A stretch of DNA of 64,000 nt from Lagopus muta. Its lineage: Eukaryota > Chordata > Aves > Galliformes > Phasianidae. This document shows positions 35,900 to 48,229 of the stretch, piece by piece (positions within the stretch are counted from its first letter, which is position 1; each line of letters opens with the position of its first letter). A model generated the notes under the pieces. It saw nothing but the letters and a program-made list of their open reading frames with translations. It had not been told where the DNA came from and searched no databases. Location of the stretch: the NCBI RefSeq assembly GCF_023343835.1, contig NC_064447.1, forward strand, positions 3,286,001 to 3,350,000, read 5' to 3'. The position numbers were made by a program, and so were the translations under genes.

Positions 35900-36068
35900 C
35901 GGCCATTTGCATGCCGCAGCTGTGAATGGCGTGCCCGGCCGGCCGGCCCCTGGCACGGGGGAGGAGTCTCCGCGCCCTGCTCGGGCCGTGCTCCGCGGCG
36001 GCGGCCCCTTAGCCGCACTGGGGCGGCCCGAGTCCGGCGGCTCGCCGAGGCGCTTCCCCGCCTTCCCG
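35900..36068 (+). other. RHBDF1: Probable non-coding exon 1 of RHBDF1 (5' edge uncertain)
   Basis: A GC-rich run ends GCCTTCCCG and is followed by a strong donor, GTGAGTGCGGGG, from 36069. The first in-frame coding exon is at 48094 with its ATG 22 bases in, so this exon is untranslated. Its start is not visible in the sequence and the left coordinate is nominal. Confidence 0.5.
35905..35912 (+). promoter_or_regulatory. Octamer motif
   Basis: Perfect ATTTGCAT (POU/OCT class) in an otherwise GC-rich island, about 160 bases before the RHBDF1 exon 1 donor. Its AT-rich sequence stands out sharply from its surroundings. Confidence 0.4.
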
Positions 36069-36197
36069 GTGAGTGCGGGGTAGGGGGGCGGCGGGGCGGG
36101 GGGCGCCGGGCGAGGGGCGCTGCCCCGGCCCCGCTGCGCACGTGAGTCGCGGGCTCCGTCCCGCTCCGCGGCCCCGCCGCCTCCGCCGCGGCTCGGC

Positions 36198-36214
36198 AGC
36201 CCCCTGCTGGCGGC
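36198..36214 (-). promoter_or_regulatory. CTCF-like motif
   Basis: AGCCCCCTGCTGGCGG on the plus strand matches the reverse of the CTCF core consensus (CGCCCCCTGGTGGCC) at 12 of 15 positions by my count. It lies about 130 bases inside RHBDF1 intron 1, at the 3' side of the CpG island. Confidence 0.45.
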
Positions 36215-39200
36215 ACCGCCCGGCCCGGTCCCGCGGGCACCCCCGGACTCCCCCCCGACTTCCCCCGGGCTCCGTGCGTCCCGAGCTGCGGCCGCCCGGC
36301 GGAGGAACGCCGGCGGGAGAAAGCTCCGCGGTGCGGCGCGCAGGTGCCGGCTCCGAGCGCTGTCCCGAGCGCTGCGGCTGGGCATCTCGTCCTCAGCTCT
36401 CGGCCGGCGCCTCTCAAACGGGCACCGAGGCGTCTTCGGGTGCAGCTGTCGGCCTCGGACTGCTGCGGATCTTCGTCCGGTGCCGCATGGGCAGCCCGGT
36501 CCCGTCACCTCTCGGAGTCCGGCCAAGGGCAGGAGCAGCGGCGCGGGACCCGTTCAGCCTTTAGGACCGGGAGTGACAGGGTCGTCAGTGGTGATGCGGG
36601 GACCCGGTGACCCTGGCGACCCCGGCGAGTTTGGCTGCAGGGGAAGGAGCGTGTTCATGGCTCGCTTCAGTTGAGCCAGGTCCATGCTTGAAAGGCCCTT
36701 CCAGCCCCATCTAGCCATGTGTTCCCACCCACTGCTCCCCTGGTACTGGCACTGGTCGTTGGGCAGCTGCCTCATGAGCTGAGCGGGTTTCGTGGCTTCT
36801 GTGAGTTTTCCTCCACATTCAGTCCCACGTTGATTTTTTTCTCACTGAAACGAGGGAATCGCTGTATGAATTGCACCCTGAGAGCCAAGCCCTTTTGGGC
36901 TTGTCAGAAAGCCATCCATCCTCTTTCCCGCTTGTAGCATGCACCAAAGGGCCCCCTGAGTGCTTTTTGTCTTGTGCTTTCCTTTCGTGTAACTCGAGTG
37001 ATGGCAGGGGCACAGATGAAGGTTGCCCAGTGGAACGTTTCCTGTGGTGCTGACTGCTCGTGCTGCTGAATGCTCGTGCTCTCGCAGGTTGGCTTTGTGG
37101 TGGTGTTGGTTGGGGATGTCTCCAACAAGCAGGAAGTTGGTTCTTTTCCTCCTGTTTTTGTCCCCTTGGCTGCTGATTTCCTCTGGGAAGAAAGCTGTGC
37201 ATTCTGCAGTAAAGGAAAAAAAGCTATACGTAATGGGAAGGGACGAGGCTGCGAAAGCTGGAGGAAGGGAGCTGAAGGCGCTTTGAAACAAAGCATGGGC
37301 CGAGGAGGGAACACCATGTTTTTGCTGTGGTAATGCTGATACAAAGACAATAAATGCAGGGTTAGAAGGGCTCACTTGGGGCTAATTGGGAAGCGGACCC
37401 TGGGAAGGAGAATCAGGTCTTTGCTCTGTGTGTGGAAATAGAAGAGCTGGAAAGCAACATATCTCTGTGATGCAATGTTTGTGAGAGGAGGTGATAAGCT
37501 GTGTTAGATCAGTTGATACAGTTGGAAAAAAGAGGTGAGCTTTTAGGTGCTTCCTTCCTTCAAATTCTGATGAAAGGGCTTCAGAAGAGGCCCTGTGGCT
37601 TGTTTGCTGGTTGTCCCTCCAATCTGTTGGTTGCAGCTATCCTCTCACAGAATCTCCCCCTCCTGCTGCTCTGCACAGAGATCCTCATTGCTACTGAGGT
37701 CTCTCCATGGCCAAAAGGGCTCTGCCATCCCTGTGCTGGGTATGGAAGACCTGGTTTGGGCCAGGGAGAGGGGAGCAAGCTCTGCTGCTGTCCATGAGCT
37801 CATTGTCCCGAGTTTCCTGCCAGTAGCAGCTCTGGTACAGCCGTGTGTCAGTGCTGTGCCCGCTGCAGCGTGTTCCCATGAAAGGAGGTTAACGCTGGGC
37901 AGTGTGAAAGCAGCTCCCACAAAACTCGTTCTGCTTTGGGACTTCCCATGACAGGCCTTTTTTTTTTTTTTTTAAAAGCAATCCACTTGGAGGAGCTCTG
38001 CCTACAAACTGGCTTTTCAGGTTCTGGGGAAAGCCGTGGCCCAGGGCTGAGCAACACCTCTGCTTTGTGTGGGGTGGGCCTCAGCCGGGCTGTGGGCTGG
38101 AGCTGGGGCTTCCCAGGTCGGCCCTGGGGGTGATGCCCCATGGAGGGAAGCAGCCCCTGTCGCTGGGTCTGGCCGACTGCGTGTTGCACTTCTGCAGTGG
38201 GGACTGAAAGCGCTGCAGCTGAGAGCTGAGCGTGAGGCAGGAATAGGAATTCCTTTTGGGATCATCAGTCCTGTTCCTCTGGAATCCAGCCCCAGAGAGT
38301 AGCCAGCAAGTCCCAGCATGTTGCCCTGAGCCAGGCAGGGTCTGCTGAGTGTAGCATGATAGGACAGTTTATTTCGGGCACGGAGCCCGCATGCTTAGAT
38401 ATAAATAGTAAAGATTTTATTCCATTCAATGTATTGGATCTTTCTGCAGTGTGAGCACATAGCCCAGTTAGTGCTGAATGTCTGAGACGGGCAGCATGAG
38501 CAGGAGTCCTGGGTTGTTTTCCTTTCCTATTCAGTGCACCCAGCGACAGGACTGGCAGAGCACCCTGTGTGCTGCTGGGGCTGCTGCCTATGAGTGAGAT
38601 GGGCTGGACATTTCTGTGTCTTCATCTCCAGAACTTTTAACCTGTCTTCCATAATCCTCGTGGCTTCTACCTTTCTTCCTTAGTTCTTTGTGGAGGCTTT
38701 GGCATCGTGTGGAGACCGTACACCCTTTGTGGAGGTTCCACCCTTACTTGTGACCAAACACAATGCTTATTAATGCCCGCAGCCACCTGCCTGTCACCAT
38801 TGTACGGCCTGTTTCAGTAGAAGGACTTAAAACTTGAGGATGGATTCCTTCTTTTTTCTTTTTTTCTCTGAGCTCAGATGTGGATTAGGTTCTTTTCAGC
38901 TGAAGAGGTGCCAGACCCTTTGTGTAACTTTGTCATCATCTGGTTGGAATGAAGCAGACAGGAACTGTGCAGATCTGGCACTGTTACCGTAAGGTTGCCT
39001 CCCTGCTGCTGGGTATATACTTGTTGTTTTAGGTAACCCATGGAATGTGTGCATTGCTTGCCAGCTCACAGAGCTGTGTTGCATCCTCTCTAGCTACAAC
39101 TTGCGTTGTGGGGGCTGCAACCTGGATTTAATGGCAATTACTGTGTCTGGCTCATGGGTAAAATGTCCTGGTGCGCCTGGAAAGTAGAACTATAGATTGA

Positions 39201-42200
39201 ATGGATGTTAGGACTTATTGCTCAGTCTGTTAGTGTCCAGTAACTCCTCTCACAGGTCAGCACCCGCCGTGCAAGTGACAGAAGAGTGTTCAGGAAGGAT
39301 GTTCCCAGCCTTGGCAGCAGTCAGACCCCCAGGGACGAGGGAAGCAAGAGGAGAGATTTCACCTTGGAAGTGAGTGGATTTATCAGGCACCATTTCCCAT
39401 GGTTGTGTTCCTGTGTCCCTGAAGAGCCCTGAACAGATTCGGTGTGTGGCTCACAACTTGCTCTGAGATGCAGAACCCCTCACTCAGCACAGGGAGGGCA
39501 GGGCAGGGTTTGCCTTGTCTGTCAGCCCTCCCTCTGGTTGCAGGCAGTGCCATCGGGAAGGGCTGGGGCAGCTCTAACAGTGAGACAGTAGCTGGTGGAG
39601 TTGGTGCACGGTGTGTTGGTGTTGAGGTTACGTGTTGTCATGTCCTGTTAGCTGAACTTTAGGGGCTTTTTGGTTCTGCTTCATTTGGCTGCTGACCAGG
39701 ACTAGTGGGAGCCCGCTTAAGATCACATCCCTGATGCTTCAATACTTGCAGCAATCCATGCTGCTCTAGGAATGAGGAAGTGGTTTTAAAAAAATGAACA
39801 AAAAAACCCCACAAAAAATACAAAAAAACCCCCAAGTGTCGAGATGATACCACAAAGAACAAATCGGTGGAAGAGTTTTTTCACCAAACTCTGGTCAAAT
39901 CCTTACGAATAACAAACAGTGGCTGTTTGCTGCATGGTGAAAGCGGAGTTTATTCTTCGTATCAACCTCAGCTGTTGAGTCCCCAGATGTTATGTAGTGC
40001 AAGTTTATTGGTTGTGTGCTCTGTTTGCAGTAGGGACAGTAAATGCCAAATTGACATAAGGCTTGCGTGTGCTGAAATTTCCTTTGGGCTTGTTCTTCAG
40101 CTCTACAGATGCACCGTGTGTTTCAAACTTTTGTGCGTGCTGCAGAAACGTTGGACCTACTGCAGTATAGACCTGAGCAGTACATGAGGGCACTCTGAGG
40201 TTCTGGGGCTTAGTAATCAGCAGCTCTAAAACAGTGATCATTAAAGGAAGTTTAACTTCTTTGTGATCTCAGCAGTGTGTTGCAAAAGTCTTCCCAGGGG
40301 AGAAGAGATCGGACGGCATGCCTGATCATGCCTTTTCTGGGTAGCCTACCTCGCTGCCTCCTCCCCTTCCTGTTTCCACTTCGCTGCAAGGCAGCCCCTT
40401 GCTCTGCCGGTCAGCAGCAATGTCTGCTTGGAAGGTTTTCCTTTTAATCTGGATGAGATCATCCTGAAGCTGCACAAGATGCTGCTTTTACTGTTCTGCA
40501 GGTCTGGCGCTCACTCAGCTTTAACTTCGTGCAGGTTGTAGCAGCTTGAATTTTAAAACCTTGGGGACTCAGATGTCTGGGGTTGGTGAAGACAGCTTCC
40601 ATGTTTCGGGTGTTGTTGCCCCGTAGCAATTGGCAGATGGGAGATATGTTTCTCCCTCACCTGAATGCAAGATCAGTACTTTAAAGTGAGCTGCAGAAGA
40701 CAGCTGGCTCCAAACTGCTTTGCCAAAAGGTGTGAGCATGCCTTCCCTTTCACTGGCTGCCCTGGGACTGCAAGCTCAGAGGGAGCAGTGAGGCAGGACT
40801 GCCTTTCACTCAGGCTGGACATTACATTGTAAAAATGTTTCACTATTTTTCTTCTTTCTGAAACAAAGTTAGAATGTTGATCATTTTTCTTCATGCTGTG
40901 AGTTGGAGCATGGGGCACGCATGAATTTACATGAACGCACACCTGCAGAGCAAGATGAGCTCTTCCCACAACTGCTTTTCCATTAGACAAGGAAAGAGAA
41001 GATGGGTGGCCAGCTGTTGAGCTCCAGCAAGAGTAGAAATTGGAGCAACAGGAGCGTCTCCTTTTGCAAGAGGAGCAGTCCTCGCTGCTGTGGCATTGCT
41101 GGAGTGTGTGGGCCTACTCTTTTAGTTGTACTCAGGGGAACAGAACTCCTGTCACGTTGGAGAAAGCAGATGTGTGATGCTGAGTGAGGATGCACTGCAT
41201 TTCAAAGGAACGTGTAAAAAAAGTAGCCTGAATGGCTCAAATGCTGCTGCTTCCATCCCTCCCAAATACACAATGTCTTCTAGTGGCGTCTGTGTTTGTT
41301 ATTTCCTCTAAGAATTTTTTTTAGATTGCCATTCACCGTGGATCTATGTAACTTTCCATAGGAAATGTTGTCATCCATCTGCGGCAGTTTTGATCTCATT
41401 TGCCAGCGAGATATTTTTATTTAGTGCAACAAATTGTGATTCTTAGCTGCTTTTAATGCTGAAGTTGGTGCATGGGCAGCAGCTATTCCAAAAGCAGCCA
41501 GAGCCAGCAGTCTCTCTGCCTTGAAATGCATTCTGGTGCCTTGTTCTTAGCTTTCCTTGTGTTCTGAATTGCAGTTCTTGTAATGAATGTGCAGGCTGCT
41601 AGAAAATCAAAGCTACAAATGCAGAATTTCAATGAAAAAGGATACCTTTTTTAAAATACAGAGGTAGGATTTTGTTGTTGTTGTTGTCTTTTACTTTCTA
41701 ATGTGGGATTATGGCTGTGCTGACAAAACCATTTTTGAACCTTACCTTACCACATCATCGAGGCAGTGCCCATGGTACCAGTTGGTGAGCCCAGCTGTGC
41801 ATCCCTTGTGCTACCAATGCAAACCAGTGCCGTGTCTTCTGGAGTCCCAGTGAGCTTTTGCAGTGAGTTAAATATGTACTAAAATAGTTTCGGTGATGAC
41901 TCTTTCCTGCTTCTTTGTTTTGGTGAGCTCCAGTGACGCCGAAGAACACAGTCCCAGGAGCCTGCTGTGCTGCTGCTGGGGAACCCAGGGCTCTACTGCC
42001 TCAGCCTAGGCACCTTTGGGAAGGCTGCAAGAACAAGGCTTGTTTAGGTGAACCTTCTTCTGCATGAACTTCCAGTGTTGGCAGTCGGTTATTTATAATT
42101 GGATTTGTTAATGCTTGGGTTGTTCATGTGATTATGCTGTTATCCAGTCTGGCTGCAGGCAGTGTGGCACCGGACCAGCAGCAGTGTGATGTCCTGTGCA

Positions 42201-45200
42201 AGCATACAGAGATGTGTGAGCTGCCTGGGGGCTGGTGGTGGATCTAGGTAAAAGCCAGCTCCGTTTGGAGGATCAGGCAGTGGTCATTCACCAGGGGAGG
42301 GAGGTGCTGCTCAGCTGCAGTGCTCAGTGTGCTGTTGCTGGAGCTATGAGGCACTTTTGCTATCAGCCCTTGCCCAGGTGCAGCCCATAAGCGGCGTGCT
42401 CTGAGCGAGGCATGAGGATGTGGCAGCAGGAACGTGGCTATCACATACCGTGCCATGCAAAGCTGCAGGGTGTGTTCATGGAGAAACACAAACAGGATGA
42501 AGACACCAGAGTGCTTCCAGAAAGCTTCCTGCTGCTCCCTCCTCTGTGTTGGTTGTGTTTTATGCCTGCTGCTCCCCTTGCTGGTTTCAGGGAAGGCTGT
42601 GGATGGCTCTGTGTTGGGTTTACTTTCAGAGTTGGAGCTGAGTGCCTGCTGCTCACTATCTGGACTATGTCTGGGCTCGGGGGCACATGCTGCATAGTGC
42701 CATGAGTGTCATTCTGTCATCTGGGACACACATGCTGTAGGAGAAAGGGAAAGGTGGTGCTTCTGCCCAGTCTGCTGTACTTGGCTGCTCTTGCTGGTGC
42801 TGCTGGCCTTTGGTTAACAGGGGAAGTTTGGAAGCCCTTTTGTGGAAGCTCTCCGTGTGTGAGGCTTGGCTGTCAGCTCTGGAGAAGTCTGTGAAGTTAT
42901 TTTCCTGTCCAGCGACTCCAGCAAAAATTCACTCTGCCTCTGGTGAAACAGTAGTACTTAATTCCTGCCGCACTCAGCACCTGCACTGAGAAAATAATTT
43001 AGGCCTCAAGAGATGCAGAACCTACCACCTCCCCCTTGTGATCACTGCTAGCTTCCCACAGTGCTGCAAATGTGAGTTTGGGGCCATGTTTTCACAATCA
43101 CTTCAAACCGTGCTGCCTGGAGAAGCGATTCCATCATCTGGCTGCAGCTGCTCCTGCTGCTTCCCCTCTCCTTGCACTGCCACAAGTTTCATGGAGCCAC
43201 GCGGTGACTTGGAGCAGGGAAGGAGCCTGGGCTGGAACAAACCAATTTCTTTGCCAAGTGATAGGGGTTGTTTTCTGCACCAGGCAGCTGCAGGAGTGGC
43301 TGTGCCAGAACAAGAAGGGGACAGCACAGCACCTGGTGACACTGCTGCTGTTGGCTCGCTTCTCCTAGTGGCTGTGGTGTCTTCAGAGCTGGAATTTTAG
43401 TGTTTACTTCTGTGTACTGACTCCTGCTCTGCCTTTTGTCTGCTGGAACTAAAGGACCTGGAAGATGAGAGCCTGCTGCCTTGGGAATGTTAGCAGACTG
43501 CAGCTGGAGTCATCTTCTAACCTGTTTATGGAGAAGTGCAGCTACAGATCCAGGAGGCACTAGCAGAAATCAGGAGAGCTTTTTGAGCTTTTTTCACCTC
43601 TTCCATATGAGGGCATCAGAGCTGCGTGCCCCTCATGTCCTACGCAGAGCTTCTTTGGAAGCCCATAGGAGCACATTTTTAGTTGGTTTCCATCGTGATC
43701 CCTGTCTTCTGAAAATCAGGGAAAGGAGTTGCTCAGAGGGACCTCGGATCTGCTTTCATGGCCATGGGATTGGCTCACAGCCATTTGCACCGCACTGGTA
43801 GATGTTCTTACAGCCTGTGTTTAAGACCCTCTGGCTCTGCGTAGCTGAACTTCTCCAAGATCCCTGGTTCCCAGGTGAAGCTTTGCACTCCTTGCATCTC
43901 TTCATACCGGTATCAGCCTGCAGGGCTTTGCATGAAATCCAAAACCTTCTTTTTTTTTTCCCCTTCTTTTTTTTTCTAATGCAGCTTCGTATTTCCTGTC
44001 TATGGTTCTGCCTGGTGTCTTCCAAGACAGGAAGTTTCCACTGGTATTTCTCAGCTAATTACATTAAGTGGTTCGAAGTGAGATCCCTCAGTGCTGGCTT
44101 GGTTGCTTGTGTAGCCACAGAAATTAAAGAACCGTGACTTCTGCATTCAGCCTGCCTTGCCGATTCTCTCTGCAGCATCTCAGTAGTAGCGCTTGTGCTC
44201 TTTGCACAGTCTGCTTTTAGAGCCATCTGCTCAAGCATATACCTTTTGTTTGAGCTCCTGCCATTGCCTCTGGATAGTGCTCTGAGCTGGGGCGAGGTGG
44301 GGCAGGCTGTCCTCCTGCTCTCAGGGTTTGACATCAGCACGAGTTGTCCCTTGCTTTATGTCCCATGATTACAGATGCTTCCTGGTCCCTGGTTGTTCTG
44401 TAGGCTGTGTTGTTAGCTTGTCCCCACAGCATCTCAGGATAAATTCACCTGTTTTTCTGACCCCCTGAGGGCATTTGTCAGAGCTACCAGTGGGTCAGTG
44501 CATAGTGACAGCATATATTTCTGGGAGGGATATGGTGTGTGGTTCCATTGGAGCCTATGTGAAAGCTGTTTTAGACGGGAGGTGTTTTGGGAGGCAGGTG
44601 ACAAAGACTCACGCCTGGTTTGGGGTTTCAGCTAAGCTGATATCACGGTGAGCCATCACTGAACAGGCAGGTCCTACCCTTCCTGTCTCAGGTTGCTCAC
44701 AGCTTATCTGCAATTCTGAGCCTCTTTGCAATGTCAGATCAACAAGAAGTAATTTACTTTTGGGTACGGTTAGTTTTGTGCTGGTGGAACACCTTGAGGC
44801 TCACCAGGTAAAATCTGCCCTTGGGCAGCAGCTCTGTAAAGCCTCGCAGCATCTCCTCCGAGCTCACTGGTGAGGAAAGCAGGAGAGATCCGCACCAGGA
44901 CAGGGTTGATGCTCTTGCTTTATTTCCGAGGGGGTTTCTTAGTGTGGGATGTAATGCAGGTCTCAGCCAAAGCCTGGGTGGTGCTGGTTCCTCAACAGCT
45001 TTCCCCTGGCACACAGAGCCTGCTTTGCCTTCTCCATCCCTGCCTGCCCTCAGCCCTCCATCTGGCTTGTTTTAAAGGTCTGGCTTGCGCCTGGTGTTTG
45101 AGATAATCCTTGTAACTAGTTGGGTCTGATCCATGCTAGATGATGTTATTGGCAGCACTGAGGCTGACACCCTGCTGCTCCGCTTCTCCTCGCACTCCCT

Positions 45201-46789
45201 GCCTTCCCCCTGCTAGCTGGGCCCACAGCAATTCTGCTGCCTCCCTGGCTGCTGTCTGGAGAGCACATCGAGGATCCTGACTTCTTTGCTGCCGTTCTGC
45301 TCAGAAGCTTGCTGCTTGCAGCCAGGACAGTGAATGTGCCAGCAGTGCAGGCAGGTATAGAGCCCTTCTGCCTCCCCCCAGCTGTTTCTGACAATCCCCA
45401 AGCTTCTGTCCTACCCAGTGTGGTATCCCAGTGTGTGTGCAAAGGGGATGGTAGGAAGGGCCTGGAACAGATCTGTACAGCCAGGATTGGAGTGGAGAAG
45501 AGGGACAGGGAAAAACTATTTGCTCGTCTGGCCCAAGAACTGAGGCATCAAGTGAACACAGGAAGTATCGGGTTTAAAGACAAGCTGAGGAGGACAGCTC
45601 GTCGCACAGCATGTGTTTCTGCTCTGCCACAGGCAATTAAGGGTTCTAAAAGGCTGCGATCAAAGATTGCATTGGTTTCTAAAGGGAGTTTGATAGGTTC
45701 TGGAAGGAAAATCATTGGATGGATATAAAGATGAAAACAGAATGGTTAAATGCAAAGATGTCTCTGGCACAAGAAGTCCCTGAGTTATTCATAGCTCATG
45801 TAGTGGCTGTCCAGGGAGACATGACTGTCAAGTGATCCTGTGCTCTGTACTGATTGCCAGGCATCCTCTGGTAATGAGATACTGGGTTTAGGCAGACACT
45901 TGGCCTGACCTTGCATGGCTATAAGGTGCATGATCTTATCCCGCTGCTTTCAGCGGTCTCTTGTCTTGAAAACACTGATTAGGGCAGTACTGAGAGTAGG
46001 GATTGTTTGAGGATATGTGACCATTCAAATGAAATATGTGTCAATGCAGTCAGCTTTGAAATCAAGCCTATTGGTCTGATTAAGTACATGGATACTGTAT
46101 CCTGGAACATCTCTTGAGAATAGGCATGGGGTCAGTGTGAAACTCGGTGTTTCGTTGCCTGGTACTGAGGTATTTGCTTGCTTTGTTGCTCTTTTAGGTG
46201 GTGCTTGGGCAAGGGGCAAGTGTGGGCACCAGCAAGTCCCTTTCAGAAGTGCACACGAGCAGGCAGGAGCCCTCCTAATATCCTTGCTATCTGTATCACG
46301 TAGGAAGTTGGAACAGATGCTTTTAGGCACCTCTGCAGCTATAAATGGAGCAAAGTAAGGAATTGTGACCTTTTGTTGTGAGGCGTTGCATCTGTGCATG
46401 CAGGATGGTGGTGTGTGTACAAAGAGTATGTCTGTACAGGCTGGATCGTGAATTCCCAGACTTTTGGGGGCCTGTGGTATTTGCTGAAACCCAAACCTTC
46501 ATCCACCTACAGCTGAGTCGTCCCTTCCCCTCGTTCCAGCTCAGCTGAGCCCTGCTCTCCTGGCAGCCAGCCCAGCCTGTGTGACTCTGCTAGCAGCTGG
46601 TCGTCACCCGCTTTTAGATGAGATTCTCCTCTTCTAACCCAGTCCAGCTCACTCTCCTCTCCCTTTTGTTGACCTGTTCCCCCCTCCACCATGTACTGTT
46701 TGCACTGGTAAACCTCACTGCTTGTGTGGCTCCCTTTCCAGAGCAGTTGGGGTGAGCTGTGGGAATTGGTAGAAGTGCCACAGATGGCA

Positions 46790-46950
46790 GGATCGGAGAA
46801 CCAGAGCCTAATTTAGCCTGGAAGGGCCCTTGCAGGCTGTCTGGTCTGTGTGCTGCACTGCTCAGGGCCTTGTTTAGCTGAGTGCTGGATGTCTTTGAGG
46901 ACAGACGGAGGTCTCACTGCCTCTCTGGCCATGCCCATGCTCAAGGAAGA
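46790..46950 (-). mobile_element. Degenerate CR1 remnant
   Basis: The plus strand keeps the CR1-complement order: a 'GCCTGGAAGGGCCCTTGCAG' block, then 'GCTCAGGGCCTTGTTTAGCT', then 'CACTGCCTCTCTGGCCATGC'. Strongly diverged, hence old. Confidence 0.6.
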
Positions 46951-48115
46951 ATTCCCACCTTACATTTTAGATTTGTTGTGCATTCAGAATAAATTGTGTC
47001 AACGTTTTAACAGTGCTGAGCTTTCTTTTGTTCCCTCTCAAATCGTGCGTACCTGCAAAGTTACCGGGATGCTCGTCCCGTCGGTTTGTTTTGGGGAGAG
47101 GATAAGGCTGACACCCTGCTGGGTTCTGTCTCCTGTGGGATCTGTGGTCTGGGACAGCACAAGGAAGCTGGGAAGGAATTGGATCTGTTGGCCCACTCAG
47201 CACATGTGCTTCCCGCTGTGAGCCTGCTATTGTGCATGTGCTAGGAGAGGAAGAGAGAAATACGTGCTTGTGGAGTAGCTTAGGTTAGAAGGCACTGTGA
47301 TCTCATTCCTCCAGTGACATCAGTTTTCCTAACCATTTCTATTAGCATGTGCAGCAAAGTCATTACTCTCACAGCCTGGAGAAGTTGCTCAGTCTCTGTC
47401 TCGCTGCGTGCTGGAGAAGGCAGAGAGGTTGCAGAGTGAGCAAGGAGTCCCTCAGGTTGCTTTGGTGTTTCTGTAACTCAGCTTTATTTAAATACCATAT
47501 CATCATTATTTATGTATGAAAACCATTCTTAGAAAACTGGCATTAATGCTCTACTGATGTTCATGCTGCACTTGCATTGCTGTATTTCTGGAAAATGATT
47601 ACATTTAAAGGAGATTAGAAGAAGCAGTTTTAAGTGGCCACTTGCTAATTCCCAAATAGCAGTTAGTAGGGAAATGGTGCTGCTTGGCTTTGGGTAGGCA
47701 AGGGAGCCTGTGTGAGTCACAGGCTGTTTTTAGAGAGAGGTCAGCAGCTTTTAGCACTGCAGTTACTTAGCTGGTTGGACTGGCTCCAGATCTAATTAAG
47801 ATATAATTATGAGTATTTCTTCTGGAATCTGAATTTCACAGTAGTCCCAGAAAATCTTAATGGGGAGTAACTCTGAAACTTGTAGCTGTGATCTTTGGCA
47901 CTTGGTGTGATGTCCCCCAGCCTCAGAAACAAGAGCTCTGATTGCTGAACCCTCTCCAACACTTGGAAGTTGTCCCATGCAAGGCTCGGGTCTGTGAATG
48001 GCAGCCGGGAGAAGGTCGGCCCGGCCCTACAGCATGGGCTGCATCAGGGATGTGTCTGACCCTTCCTCACATGTGATCTTTCCCCTCTCCTAGGCCTGAA
48101 GACAAACGTGGGACG

Positions 48116-48229
48116 ATGTCGGAGGCACGGCATGACAGCACGAGTAGTTTACAGCGCAAGAAGCCGCCATGGTTAAAATTGGACATCCCGGTGCCAGTGC
48201 CTGTGCCGGTGCCAGAAGAGCCAGTGCAG
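48116..48229 (+). CDS. RHBDF1: RHBDF1 coding exon 1 (start codon)
   Basis: Exon 48094-48229 follows acceptor CTCTCCTAG and ends before GTATGG in phase 0. It encodes 38 residues. The end is a Pro-Val run (PVPVPVPVP) made of GTGCC-based repeat units, where the human protein instead has a non-repetitive PSAVPLTAEEP. Confidence 0.95.

Larger units (their letters stand above)
35270..36620. promoter_or_regulatory. RHBDF1: CpG-island promoter of RHBDF1
   Basis: Very high GC and CpG density from about 35.3 kb, peaking at 35.57-36.5 kb, with no TATA box. It covers the probable non-coding first exon, whose donor is at 36068/36069. Inside are a TEAD-like CATTCCA (35790-35796), an AP-1 site (35803-35809), a perfect octamer (35905-35912), strong G-runs (35698-35724 and 36076-36117), and a CTCF-like motif at about 36198-36214. 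Long open frames here, up to 295 codons on the minus strand, are composition artefacts. Confidence 0.85.
36069..48093 (+). other. RHBDF1: RHBDF1 intron 1 (5' UTR intron)
   Basis: A 12 kb intron from the CpG island to the first coding exon. Contents: a CTCF-like motif near 36.2 kb; poly(T) at 37959-37973; an A-rich run with C clusters at 39786-39833; (TTG)n at 41672-41689; a pyrimidine tract at 43950-43977; and a CR1 remnant at about 46.79-46.95 kb. No nested gene can be supported. Alternative first exons cannot be excluded by eye. Confidence 0.75.

Noticed and set aside
35530-36417. 295-codon minus-strand open frame (and several 160-240 codon frames around it)
   Set aside because: It lies in the RHBDF1 CpG island, where stop codons are rare because of GC content. 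The peptide is only Arg/Ala/Pro/Gly-rich, with no domain, and similar frames are open on both strands.
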